Assembly (NCBI GenBank): GCA_946534745.1
Contig: CAMNDA010000036.1
Location: 1 to 5,689, forward strand
DNA from: an uncultured Verrucomicrobiota bacterium
Lineage (GTDB): Bacteria > Verrucomicrobiota > Kiritimatiellia > RFP12 > UBA3636
DNA length: 5,689 nt
Direction: 5' to 3'
A program made the translations under genes and the position numbers. Position 1 is the stretch's first letter; each line of letters starts with the position of its first letter. The notes under the pieces were generated by a model. That model was not told the DNA's origin. It made no database searches and saw only the letters and a program-made list of their open reading frames with translations. Positions 1-5,689 of this stretch are shown here, in pieces.

Positions 1-1052
1 TCGGCGGGCGTCCGGGGCGGGCCCGGGGGGATGAGGAGGCCGTCGCGCGTCTCCTCGGCGGCGCAGCCGAAGGCGCGGAGCAGGGCGCGGGTCGTCGCGA
101 GCCGGTCGCTCTCCTTGAGGCGGAGCCGTTCGGCGCGGACGATGCGCGCGCCGGCCGGGGCGAAGGCGGCGGCGGCGGCGAGCGCGGGGACGAGGTCCGG
201 GACCTGCGAGACGTCGAACTCCGGGACGCGCCCGCCCGCGGGCGCGGCGGCGAGTTGCGCGAGCAGGGCCGGGAAGACGGCGTCGCCCTGCAGCCCGGAG
301 CGCGCGGGCGCGGCGAGCGAGACGCGCGAGCCGAGATAGTTCGCCAGGTGCCAGAACGCCTCCTGCGAGGCGTCGCCCTCCGTCTCGTAGGGGGCCGAGG
401 GGGCGCGGTACCGGCCCCCGCCCTCCACGGCGTAGCCGGCGCGCGTCTCCGCGGCGTCGACGCCGAAGGCGCGCATCACGGCGAGCGTCATCTCGACGTA
501 GGGCCGCGACTGCAGCGGCGAGGAGAGGCGGATCTCGGAGGGACCGTCCAGCAGCGGGAGCGCGAGCAGCAGCCCGGAGACGAACTGCGAGGAGACGTCG
601 CCGGGCAGCTCGTATCGTCCGGGGCGGAGCCGGCCCGAGACGGCGAGCGGGAGGAACGCCCCGCCGCCGCGCGGGAACGCGAGCCGCGCGCCGGAGCCGG
701 CGAAGGCGTCCGCGTAGGGCTGCATCGGCCGCTGCGGGAGGCGTCCGCGCCCCTCGAAGACGGCCTTGCGCCCGAGAGCGGCGGCGACGGGGACGAGCAG
801 CCGCAGCGTCGTCCCGGACTCGCCGCAGTCGACCCGCGCCGGCGCGGCGTCCGCGGCGGCCGGCGCGAGCAGCGCCGCGAGCGCGCGGCGCGTGGCGGCG
901 ACGTCCTCCGACGGCGCGTCCGGCACGCGGCACGCGCCCGGCGCTCCCGCGAGCGCCGCGCAGATCATCGCGCGGTGCAGGAGGCTCTTGGAGGGAGGGA
1001 TGCGGACTTCGCCGGCGAGGAGGCCGGGCCCGAGCGCAAGGTCGTCGTTCAT
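1..1052 (-). CDS. aroA: 3-phosphoshikimate 1-carboxyvinyltransferase (EPSP synthase), C-terminus cut by window edge
   Basis: The encoded enzyme transfers the enolpyruvyl group of PEP to shikimate-3-phosphate, the sixth step of the cytosolic shikimate pathway. The reading frame starts at the ATG complementary to 1050-1052 and stays open for 350 codons to the left edge. Visible landmarks are PPSKSLLHR (K22, S23, R27, the same numbers as the E. coli substrate-binding residues), GESGTTLR (78-84, the N-A-G-T loop equivalent), GRGRLPQRPM (101-110), the SSQ triad (154-156), SRPYVEMT (182-189), DVSQVPD (280-286, with the catalytic-type Asp280) and RLKESDRL (311-318). The family is usually about 420-450 residues, so roughly 70-100 residues, including the late DHR motif, lie outside the window. 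The GESG and GRGRLP wording resembles clostridial-type enzymes more than E. coli AroA (judged from memory). The gene is divergent from rnc. No Shine-Dalgarno precedes the ATG; see the promoter entry. Confidence 0.96.
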   Translation of the reverse strand, partial: MNDDLALGPGLLAGEVRIPPSKSLLHRAMICAALAGAPGACRVPDAPSEDVAATRRALAALLAPAAADAAPARVDCGESGTTLRLLVPVAAALGRKAVFEGRGRLPQRPMQPYADAFAGSGARLAFPRGGGAFLPLAVSGRLRPGRYELPGDVSSQFVSGLLLALPLLDGPSEIRLSSPLQSRPYVEMTLAVMRAFGVDAAETRAGYAVEGGGRYRAPSAPYETEGDASQEAFWHLANYLGSRVSLAAPARSGLQGDAVFPALLAQLAAAPAGGRVPEFDVSQVPDLVPALAAAAAFAPAGARIVRAERLRLKESDRLATTRALLRAFGCAAEETRDGLLIPPGPPRTPA

Positions 1053-1059
1053 GGGCGCG

Positions 1060-1088
1060 ATGATACCAGAAACCCGCGGTCGGGGAAA
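1060..1088 (-). promoter_or_regulatory. Candidate aroA promoter, probably producing a leaderless mRNA
   Basis: Read on the minus strand, an extended -10 box TGGTATCAT (1068-1060) lies in an island of lower GC. A weak -35 candidate, TTTCCC (1088-1083), sits 17 bp upstream. Seven bases separate the -10 box from the aroA ATG, so a normal sigma-70 start point falls at or next to the A of the start codon. That geometry leaves no room for a ribosome binding site, and none is seen. The -10 box is a good match, but the -35 matches only three of six consensus bases. Confidence 0.5.
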
Positions 1089-1112
1089 TGGAAAAGGTGC
1101 GCCGTTTTCCGC

Positions 1113-1141
1113 TTGTCCCTCCGGGGGCGTTGGGCTAGAAT
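1113..1141 (+). promoter_or_regulatory. Candidate sigma-70 promoter for rnc-clc
   Basis: TTGTCC (1113-1118, four of six consensus bases) and TAGAAT (1136-1141, five of six) are separated by exactly 17 bp. The predicted start point, near 1148, leaves a leader of about 21 nt before the rnc ATG at 1170. This promoter points away from the aroA promoter within the same 117-bp gap. The -10 box overlaps an in-frame upstream ATG (1140), which argues against that codon being the rnc start when this promoter is used. Confidence 0.6.
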
Positions 1142-1169
1142 GCCGCGGCGTTTCCGCCACCGTTTCGCC

Positions 1170-1913
1170 ATGGACACGAAAGACCCCGCCACGCCGCCGC
1201 AGGAGGATCCGCTCGAGCGGATCGGGGAGGCGCTCGGACACGCGTTCCGGGACCGGGCGCTCCTGGAGGAGGCGTTCGCGCATCCCTCCTGGGCGTGCGA
1301 GCATCCGGGCGCCCCGAGCAACCAGCGGCTCGAGTTCCTCGGCGACGCGGTCGTCGACCTCTGCCTCGCCCGCCTGCTCTTCGAGCGCTTCCCGGACGCG
1401 GACGAGGGCGGGCTCACCCGCCTGCGCGCGGAGCTCGCGAGCGGCCGCGCGCTCGGCCGCAAGGCCGCCGCGCTCGGCTTCGGCGCGGCGCTGCGCCTTG
1501 GCCGCGGCCAGACGCGCGAGGGCGGCGCGGAGAACCTCCACAACCTCGCCGACGCGATGGAGGCCGTCCTCGGCGCGGTGCTGCTCGACGGCGGCTTCGA
1601 GGCGGCCGACGCGGTCTTCCGCCGCCTCTTCGCGGAGGACGTCGCCGCGCTCTCCGCCGTCCCGGCGGGCGGCGAGAGCCCGAAGTCCGCGCTCCAGATC
1701 CGGACCGTCCGCCGCTTCGGCGCGGAGCCCGTCTACGAGGTCCTTCTCCAGGACGGGACGCCGAACGATCCGCGCTTCGTCGTCCGGGTCTCCGCCGCCG
1801 GCCTCTCGGCGGAGGGCGAGGGCCGCTCCAAGCGCGCGGCGGAGACCGCCGCCGCCTCCGCGCTCCTCGCGAAGCTGGGCGAGGACCCGGCCGAAAAGGA
1901 GTCGAAGGAATGA
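1170..1913 (+). CDS. rnc: Ribonuclease III
   Basis: The 247-residue protein has the usual length and architecture of bacterial RNase III, a homodimeric cytoplasmic endonuclease that cleaves double-stranded RNA in rRNA precursors and structured mRNAs. The nuclease domain spans about 15-160. Its signature NQRLEFLGDAVV (51-62) supplies E55 and D59, and LADAMEAVLGAV (126-137) supplies D128 and E131. These match the metal-binding E41, D45, D114 and E117 of E. coli. The residue matching E. coli E38 is Gln52, a substitution I believe is common. A dsRNA-binding domain covers about 170-237, from PKSALQ to GEGRSKRAAETAAASALL. The start at 1170 is chosen because the -10 box overlaps the in-frame ATG at 1140 and nuclease homology begins after residue 14. 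The frame stays open far upstream only because of high GC. The short pyrimidine-rich leader has no Shine-Dalgarno. The stop codon overlaps the start of the CLC gene. Confidence 0.96.
   Translation: MDTKDPATPPQEDPLERIGEALGHAFRDRALLEEAFAHPSWACEHPGAPSNQRLEFLGDAVVDLCLARLLFERFPDADEGGLTRLRAELASGRALGRKAAALGFGAALRLGRGQTREGGAENLHNLADAMEAVLGAVLLDGGFEAADAVFRRLFAEDVAALSAVPAGGESPKSALQIRTVRRFGAEPVYEVLLQDGTPNDPRFVVRVSAAGLSAEGEGRSKRAAETAAASALLAKLGEDPAEKESKE
1896..1901 (+). promoter_or_regulatory. Shine-Dalgarno site of the CLC gene, inside the rnc 3' end
   Basis: AAGGAG lies 8 nt upstream of the ATG at 1910, within the final codons of rnc. It is one of the few clear Shine-Dalgarno sequences in the window and fixes the CLC start. 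Together with the ATGA overlap it suggests coupled translation of the two genes. Confidence 0.8.
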
Positions 1914-3772
1914 CGGAGGAGACGAAAAAGCCCTCGCGCCTCGCGGCGTGGGCGGAAACGCTTCGCAACGCGCCGGACGACCGGGGCGTCGGCATCGGGC
2001 GGACGCTGGTGCTCTCGGTCGTGGTCGGCATCTTCGCCGGGCTCGGCGCGATCGCGCTCGTCTCGATGCTGCACTTCTTCGACTGGCTCTTCCTCGGGAA
2101 GATCGCGGGCGTCGCGCTCGGCGGGCCGGCGCACGAGCCGCAGCCCTTCAACCTGCCGGAGGCGACGGGCCCGGTCCGGCGCTGGGCCGTCGCGCTGCTG
2201 CCCGCGCTCGGCGGCCTCGCCACGGGGTGGTTCGTGCAGAGGTTCGCGCCGGAGGCCGCGGGCCACGGCACGGACGCGGCGATCGAGGCCTACCACTTCC
2301 GCGGCGGGCGCGTGCGGCCCGTCGCGATCCCCGTGAAGGCGCTCGCGACGTCGGTCCTCATCGGCACCGGCGGCTCGGCCGGGTGCGAGGGCCCGATCAC
2401 GCAGATCGGCGCGGGCCTCGGCTCGTGGCTCGCGGGCGCGCTGCGGCTTCCCGTCGCCGCGCGCCGCAAGCTCATGGCCGCCGGCATGGGCGCGGGCGTC
2501 GGGGCGCTCTTCCACGCGCCGCTCGCCGGCGCGCTCTTCGCGGCGGAGCTGCTCTACCGCGACCTCGACCTGGAATACGAGGTGCTCGTCCCGGCGATCG
2601 TCGCGTCCGTGACGAGCCACACGCTCTACTCGCGCGTCTTCGGCTTCCAGCCGCTCTTCGACACGCCGCAGAACGCGTTCGGGCACCCGCAGATGCTGCT
2701 GCTCTACATTGTCCTGGCGCTCGTCCTGGCGCAGGGCGCGCGCCTCTACACGTGGGCGTTCTGGACGGCCAACGACCGCTTCGCCCGCTCGCGCATCCCC
2801 GCGTGGCTGCGCCCGGCCGTGGGCGGCCTCGCCACGGGCCTCGTCGGCTGCCTCTTCCTGCCGGCCCTCGGCTCCGGCTACGGGACGATCCAGGACGCGC
2901 TGCGCTTCGACTCGACCTGGACGCTCGGCGCGCACGGCGCGGCCTTCGCGCTGCTGGCCGGCGTGTTCCTGCTCAAGACCGCCACGACCGCCTTCTCGGT
3001 CGGCTCCGGCGGCTCGGGCGGCATCTTCGGCCCGGCGATCGTGTGCGGCGGCGCGCTCGGCGGCGCGGTGGGGATGGTCTTCGCGACGCTGCTGCCCTCG
3101 TGGCGTGTCCCCGTCGGTTCGTTCGTCCTCGTCGGCATGGTCGCGTTCTTCGGCTGCGCGGCCAAGACGCCGATCTCGATGATCCTCATGATCGGCGAGA
3201 TGACGGGCAACTACCGGCTGCTCGTGCCCTCGATGTGGGTCGTCATCATCGCCTACCTGCTCACGCGCAAGGTCTCGCTCTACCGCTCGCAGCTCCCGAA
3301 CCGCTTCGAGGCGCCCGTGCACCGCTCGGCGATCGTGTCGGGGACGCTGGGCTGCCTTACGGCGCGCGACGTGCTCGCTTCGCGCCGCGGCGACGGGCGG
3401 TTCGAGACGGTGACGCCGCACACGCCGCTCTCGTCGCTCTTCGACGCGTTCGCGCGCGGCGGGCAGAGCGTCTTCCCGGTGGCCGGCCCGGGCGGGGCGC
3501 TCTCGGGCGTCGTCGCGCGCCGCGACCTGGAGAGCGTGATGGAGACGGACCCGGTCTTCCGCCAGACCCTCCTCGTCGAGGACCTCTCGCTGGGCCGCCA
3601 CCCCGTCGCGCGTGCGGGCGAGCCGCTGCGCGCGCTGCTCTCCAAGATGGACGCCGACGACGCCGAGGGGCTCGTCGTCGTCTCGGACGAGACGCCGCCG
3701 AGGCCCGTCGCGATCCTCACGCACAACGACATCGCCGCGGCCTACCAGGCGGAGATCGCCACCGCGCGCTAG
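1910..3772 (+). CDS. CLC-family chloride channel or Cl-/H+ antiporter with C-terminal CBS domain pair
   Basis: This 620-residue inner-membrane protein moves chloride or similar anions. A CLC core spans about 30-460 and two CBS domains about 475-615. Core motifs are GHGTDAAIEAYH (118-129, in place of GSGIP), GTGGSAGCEGP (152-162, with the gating glutamate E160), FHAPLAGALFAAEL (201-214), GSGGSGGIFGP (366-375 region) and SLYRSQL (456-462, with Tyr458 at the conserved anion-coordinating tyrosine). The residue aligned with the E. coli internal proton glutamate E203 is Leu214, so exchanger versus channel behaviour is open. The usual Lys/Arg before the gating glutamate is Cys159. The second CBS domain has a plausible nucleotide-binding LTHND (603-607). 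The first has Ala in place of the usual Thr/Ser (SGVVARRD, 532-539). The start is fixed by the Shine-Dalgarno at 1896-1901, and the ATG overlaps the rnc stop by 4 bp, implying co-transcription. No terminator is visible after the stop. Family assignment is firm; substrate is not. Confidence 0.95.
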   Translation: MTEETKKPSRLAAWAETLRNAPDDRGVGIGRTLVLSVVVGIFAGLGAIALVSMLHFFDWLFLGKIAGVALGGPAHEPQPFNLPEATGPVRRWAVALLPALGGLATGWFVQRFAPEAAGHGTDAAIEAYHFRGGRVRPVAIPVKALATSVLIGTGGSAGCEGPITQIGAGLGSWLAGALRLPVAARRKLMAAGMGAGVGALFHAPLAGALFAAELLYRDLDLEYEVLVPAIVASVTSHTLYSRVFGFQPLFDTPQNAFGHPQMLLLYIVLALVLAQGARLYTWAFWTANDRFARSRIPAWLRPAVGGLATGLVGCLFLPALGSGYGTIQDALRFDSTWTLGAHGAAFALLAGVFLLKTATTAFSVGSGGSGGIFGPAIVCGGALGGAVGMVFATLLPSWRVPVGSFVLVGMVAFFGCAAKTPISMILMIGEMTGNYRLLVPSMWVVIIAYLLTRKVSLYRSQLPNRFEAPVHRSAIVSGTLGCLTARDVLASRRGDGRFETVTPHTPLSSLFDAFARGGQSVFPVAGPGGALSGVVARRDLESVMETDPVFRQTLLVEDLSLGRHPVARAGEPLRALLSKMDADDAEGLVVVSDETPPRPVAILTHNDIAAAYQAEIATAR

Positions 3773-3776
3773 GCGC

Positions 3777-3805
3777 GTGACATCGCCCTGCGATTGTGGT
3801 AGAGT
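3777..3805 (+). promoter_or_regulatory. glgA: Sigma-70-type promoter for glgA
   Basis: GTGACA (3777-3782, five of six -35 consensus bases) and TAGAGT (3800-3805, four of six) are separated by 17 bp. TGG directly before the -10 gives an extended -10. The -35 begins 4 bases after the CLC stop. The predicted start near 3812 leaves a leader of about 38 nt before the glgA ATG. It is the strongest promoter candidate in the window and suggests that glgA can be expressed independently of rnc-clc. Confidence 0.65.
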
Positions 3806-3835
3806 CCGCGCCCTTTCCGAAACCACAACCCCGCC

Positions 3836-3841
3836 ACGGAG
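3836..3841 (+). promoter_or_regulatory. glgA: glgA Shine-Dalgarno site
   Basis: ACGGAG ends 8 nt before the ATG at 3850. It favours that start over an in-frame GTG at 3796, which lies inside the promoter's -10 region and so upstream of the predicted transcript start. Confidence 0.6.
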
Positions 3842-3849
3842 CCCCTGCC

Positions 3850-5376
3850 ATGCCCAGAGCCGCCAGGAAGAAGAACCCCACCATCCTCATCGTCACGCCG
3901 GAGATCACCTACCTTCCGGCCGGGATGGGCAACATGGCCAACCGCATGACCGCCAAGGCCGGCGGTCTCGCGGACGTCTCCGCCTCGCTCGTCTCCGCGC
4001 TCTTCGAGCTCGGGGCGGACGTGCACGTCGCGCTGCCCTACTACCGCAAGATGTTCCACATGGACGTGGGGAACCTCGTCGAGCGCGAGCTGCTCGTCTA
4101 CAAGTCCGTCCTCCCCGAGTCCCGCATCCACCTGGCGCACGACCGCCTCTTCTACTACCGCGACCGCGTCTACTCCGGCGACGACCAGGTGAACCCCCGC
4201 ATCGCCCTCGCCTTCCAGCGCGAGGTGATCAACAACATCATTCCCGTCGTCCGTCCCGACCTCGTGCACTGCAACGACTGGATGACGGGCCTCGTCCCCG
4301 CCGCCGCCCGCGCGATGGGCATCCGCTCGCTCTTCACGGTCCACAACATCCACACGCGCCAGCTCACGCTCCCCCAGATCGAGGACTTCGGCATCGACGC
4401 GGCCGAGTTCTGGAGCGAGCTGTACTACACGGCGATGCCGGGCAACTACGAGTTCACGCGCAACAACAACGTCCCGGTGGACCTGCTCGCCTCCGGAATC
4501 TTCGCCGCGCACTACGTGAACACCGTCTCGCCCGCGTTCCTCGACGAGATCGTCCGCGGCGAGCACGACTTCGTCCCGGACGCCATCCGCTCCGAGATCC
4601 GCGCCAAGGCCGCCGCCGGCTGCGCCGAGGGCATCCTCAACGCGCCCGACGGCAACAACGACCCCGCCACGGACGACGCGCTTCCGGAGAAGTACACGGC
4701 CGCCACGCAGGCCGCCGGCAAGCTCGCCGCCAAGCGCAGGCTGCAGGAGGACCTCGGCCTCGACCGCGACGACGGCGCCACGATCCTCTTCTGGCCCTCG
4801 CGCCTCGACCCGGTGCAGAAGGGCTGCTCGCTCCTCACCGACATCCTCTACTCGATCGTCCATCGCTACTGGGACCGCAACCTGCAGGTCGTCGTCGTCG
4901 CCAACGGCGCCTACCAGGGCGTGTTCCGCGACATCGTGAACTTCCACGGCATCCACAACCGCGTCGCGGTGGCGGACTTCAACGAGCCGCTCTCTCGCCT
5001 CGCCTACGCGGGCTCGGACTTCGTGCTGATGCCGTCGCTCTTCGAGCCGTGCGGCCTCCCGCAGATGGTCGGCGCGCTCTACGGGTCGCTCCCGATCGTT
5101 CGCGACACGGGCGGGCTCCACGACTGCGTCGAGACGATCGACGCCGCGCGCTCGACCGGAAACGGCATCGTCTTCCGCGACTACGACGCCAACGCGCTCT
5201 CGTGGGCGATCGACCGCGCGATGGACTTCCGCGCGCTGCCGGCCGCCGTGCAGCGGCGCGAGGTCTCGCGCGTCATGCGCGACGCCGCGCAGCGCTTCAA
5301 CCACAAGGTCTGCGCGAAGGCCTACATCGACATGTACGAGCGGATGCTCAAGCGCCCGCTCGTCGCGCGGTCGTAG
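3850..5376 (+). CDS. glgA: Glycogen (starch) synthase, GT5 family, divergent branch
   Basis: This 508-residue cytosolic glycosyltransferase extends alpha-1,4-glucan chains from a nucleotide-sugar donor, ADP-glucose in known bacterial GlgA. The N-terminal GT5 domain (about 10-260) contains AKAGGLADVSASL (35-47, matching E. coli KTGGLADV), HCNDWMTGLVP (140-150) and TVHNIHT (163-169). The GT-B C-terminal domain contains EGILNAPDGNNDPATD (260-275), SRLDPVQKG (317-325, with Arg318 and Lys324 matching the E. coli phosphate-binding R300 and K305) and MPSLFEPCGLPQ (394-405, with catalytic-type Glu399), followed by RDTGGLHDCV (418-427). There are two oddities. About 12 extra residues (TYLPAGMGNMANR region, 20-32) sit before the KAGGL loop, and one extra residue lies between Arg318 and Lys324. 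The length is slightly above E. coli GlgA. The gene has its own promoter and Shine-Dalgarno. No other glycogen gene is visible, and an aminomutase gene follows 6 bp after the stop. Confidence 0.95.
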   Translation: MPRAARKKNPTILIVTPEITYLPAGMGNMANRMTAKAGGLADVSASLVSALFELGADVHVALPYYRKMFHMDVGNLVERELLVYKSVLPESRIHLAHDRLFYYRDRVYSGDDQVNPRIALAFQREVINNIIPVVRPDLVHCNDWMTGLVPAAARAMGIRSLFTVHNIHTRQLTLPQIEDFGIDAAEFWSELYYTAMPGNYEFTRNNNVPVDLLASGIFAAHYVNTVSPAFLDEIVRGEHDFVPDAIRSEIRAKAAAGCAEGILNAPDGNNDPATDDALPEKYTAATQAAGKLAAKRRLQEDLGLDRDDGATILFWPSRLDPVQKGCSLLTDILYSIVHRYWDRNLQVVVVANGAYQGVFRDIVNFHGIHNRVAVADFNEPLSRLAYAGSDFVLMPSLFEPCGLPQMVGALYGSLPIVRDTGGLHDCVETIDAARSTGNGIVFRDYDANALSWAIDRAMDFRALPAAVQRREVSRVMRDAAQRFNHKVCAKAYIDMYERMLKRPLVARS

Positions 5377-5382
5377 CCCCCG

Positions 5383-5689
5383 ATGGCGGACTCCTGGCAG
5401 CGGCAGCTCCGCCGTGCGGCGCGCTCGCTCGACGAGCTCCGCGCGCGGTTCCTCCCCGGCCTGGAGATCACGCCGGAGATGCGCGAGGCGGAGCGGCGCT
5501 TCCCGACGGCCGTCACGGAGCACTACGCCTCGCTCGTCGAGCGCCCCGACTTCTCCGACCCGATCTTCCGCCAGTGCGTCCCTTCCGGCGAAGAGCTCGT
5601 CCCCGCGCCGTGGGCCTCGCGCGACCCGCTCGCCGAGGAGCCCTGCTCGCCGCTGCCGCGCCTCGTCCGGCGCTACCCCGACCGCGCGG
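5383..5689 (+). CDS. kamA: KamA-family lysine 2,3-aminomutase, N-terminal part (cut by window edge)
   Basis: The ATG at 5383 opens a frame of 102 codons that runs off the right edge. The visible part matches the N-terminal region of KamA/EpmB radical-SAM aminomutases: SWQRQLRRAARSLDEL (4-19), a helical segment ending in ITPEM, then RFPTAVTEHYASLV (39-52), DFSDPIFRQCVPSGEEL (56-72), RDPLAEEPCSPLPRLV (80-95) and RRYPDRA (96-102). In this family that last element comes shortly before the CxxxCxxC [4Fe-4S] cluster motif, which lies beyond the window. KamA makes L-beta-lysine from L-lysine using SAM and PLP; the EpmB branch uses the same chemistry to prepare beta-lysine for modifying elongation factor P. 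The visible part cannot separate these roles. Only six bases separate it from the glgA stop, with no promoter and no convincing Shine-Dalgarno, so co-transcription with glgA is likely. Confidence 0.85.
   Translation, partial: MADSWQRQLRRAARSLDELRARFLPGLEITPEMREAERRFPTAVTEHYASLVERPDFSDPIFRQCVPSGEELVPAPWASRDPLAEEPCSPLPRLVRRYPDRA

Noticed and set aside
71..182. GC-rich repeated gcg/ggc triplet runs in the left region
   Set aside because: They encode the Ala-rich stretches of AroA on the minus strand and reflect codon bias, not a separate repeat element.
255..1169. Long plus-strand open frame upstream of and in frame with rnc
   Set aside because: It runs antisense to aroA, its translation is Arg/Gly/Glu-rich with no recognisable domain, and RNase III homology begins only after 1170. 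The frame stays open because stop codons are rare at this GC content.
1140..1169. Alternative rnc start at the ATG at 1140, adding MPRRFRHRFA
   Set aside because: The ATG overlaps the candidate -10 box TAGAAT, so it would lie upstream of the predicted transcript start, and it has no Shine-Dalgarno. It remains possible if transcription starts further upstream.
766..3780. Plus-strand 1004-codon open frame
   Set aside because: It is a shifted frame across aroA antisense, rnc and clc. Its product is low-complexity Arg/Ala/Ser-rich sequence, and the real genes with full motif sets occupy other frames.
3760..3780. Possible hairpin of GCGCGC-type arms around the clc stop as a terminator
   Set aside because: The arms are short and imperfect, no T-run follows, and such GC palindromes are expected by chance at this base composition.
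1733..3826. Minus-strand 697-codon open frame antisense to clc
   Set aside because: Its composition is dominated by Arg, Glu, Asp and Ala with no motif, as expected for the antisense shadow of a GC-rich gene.
3796..3849. Alternative GTG start of glgA, adding 18 residues
   Set aside because: It overlaps the promoter's -10 region and has no Shine-Dalgarno, whereas the ATG at 3850 has ACGGAG at proper spacing.
3769..5523. Minus-strand 584-codon open frame antisense to glgA
   Set aside because: It is a repetitive Val/Glu/Asp/Arg-rich translation with no domain, exactly opposite a glgA gene with all catalytic motifs intact.

Overview
This is a strongly GC-rich bacterial chromosomal segment in which nearly every third codon position is G or C. 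It carries five housekeeping or core-metabolic genes and I see no mobile element, CRISPR array or RNA gene. The genes cannot place the organism precisely. The glycogen synthase is an unusual branch with a long insertion in its ADP-glucose-binding loop. From memory, similar proteins occur in Kiritimatiellota/Lentisphaerota-type (PVC) and some deltaproteobacterial lineages, so a GC-rich PVC-like bacterium is a low-confidence guess.

Layout. From the left edge to 1052, on the minus strand, lies most of aroA (EPSP synthase, shikimate pathway), with its C-terminal end cut off by the window. A 117-bp divergent intergenic region (1053-1169) holds a candidate promoter for each direction. On the plus strand, rnc (ribonuclease III, 1170-1913) overlaps by 4 bp a CLC-family chloride channel/antiporter gene with a C-terminal CBS pair (1910-3772). 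These two genes form a translationally coupled pair. A second promoter begins just after the CLC stop codon and drives glgA (glycogen synthase, 3850-5376). Six bases later a KamA-type lysine 2,3-aminomutase gene begins (5383) and runs off the right edge.

How the genes relate. No shared pathway links all of them: aroA serves aromatic amino-acid synthesis, rnc RNA processing, clc anion transport, glgA carbon storage, and the aminomutase either lysine/beta-lysine metabolism or EF-P modification. The window reads as ordinary core genome with compact transcription units. I found no convincing undescribed system. The points worth a second look are sequence-level variants in the CLC protein and the glycogen synthase, the unusual rnc-clc coupling, the glgA-kamA adjacency, and an aroA promoter placed so that its mRNA would be leaderless.
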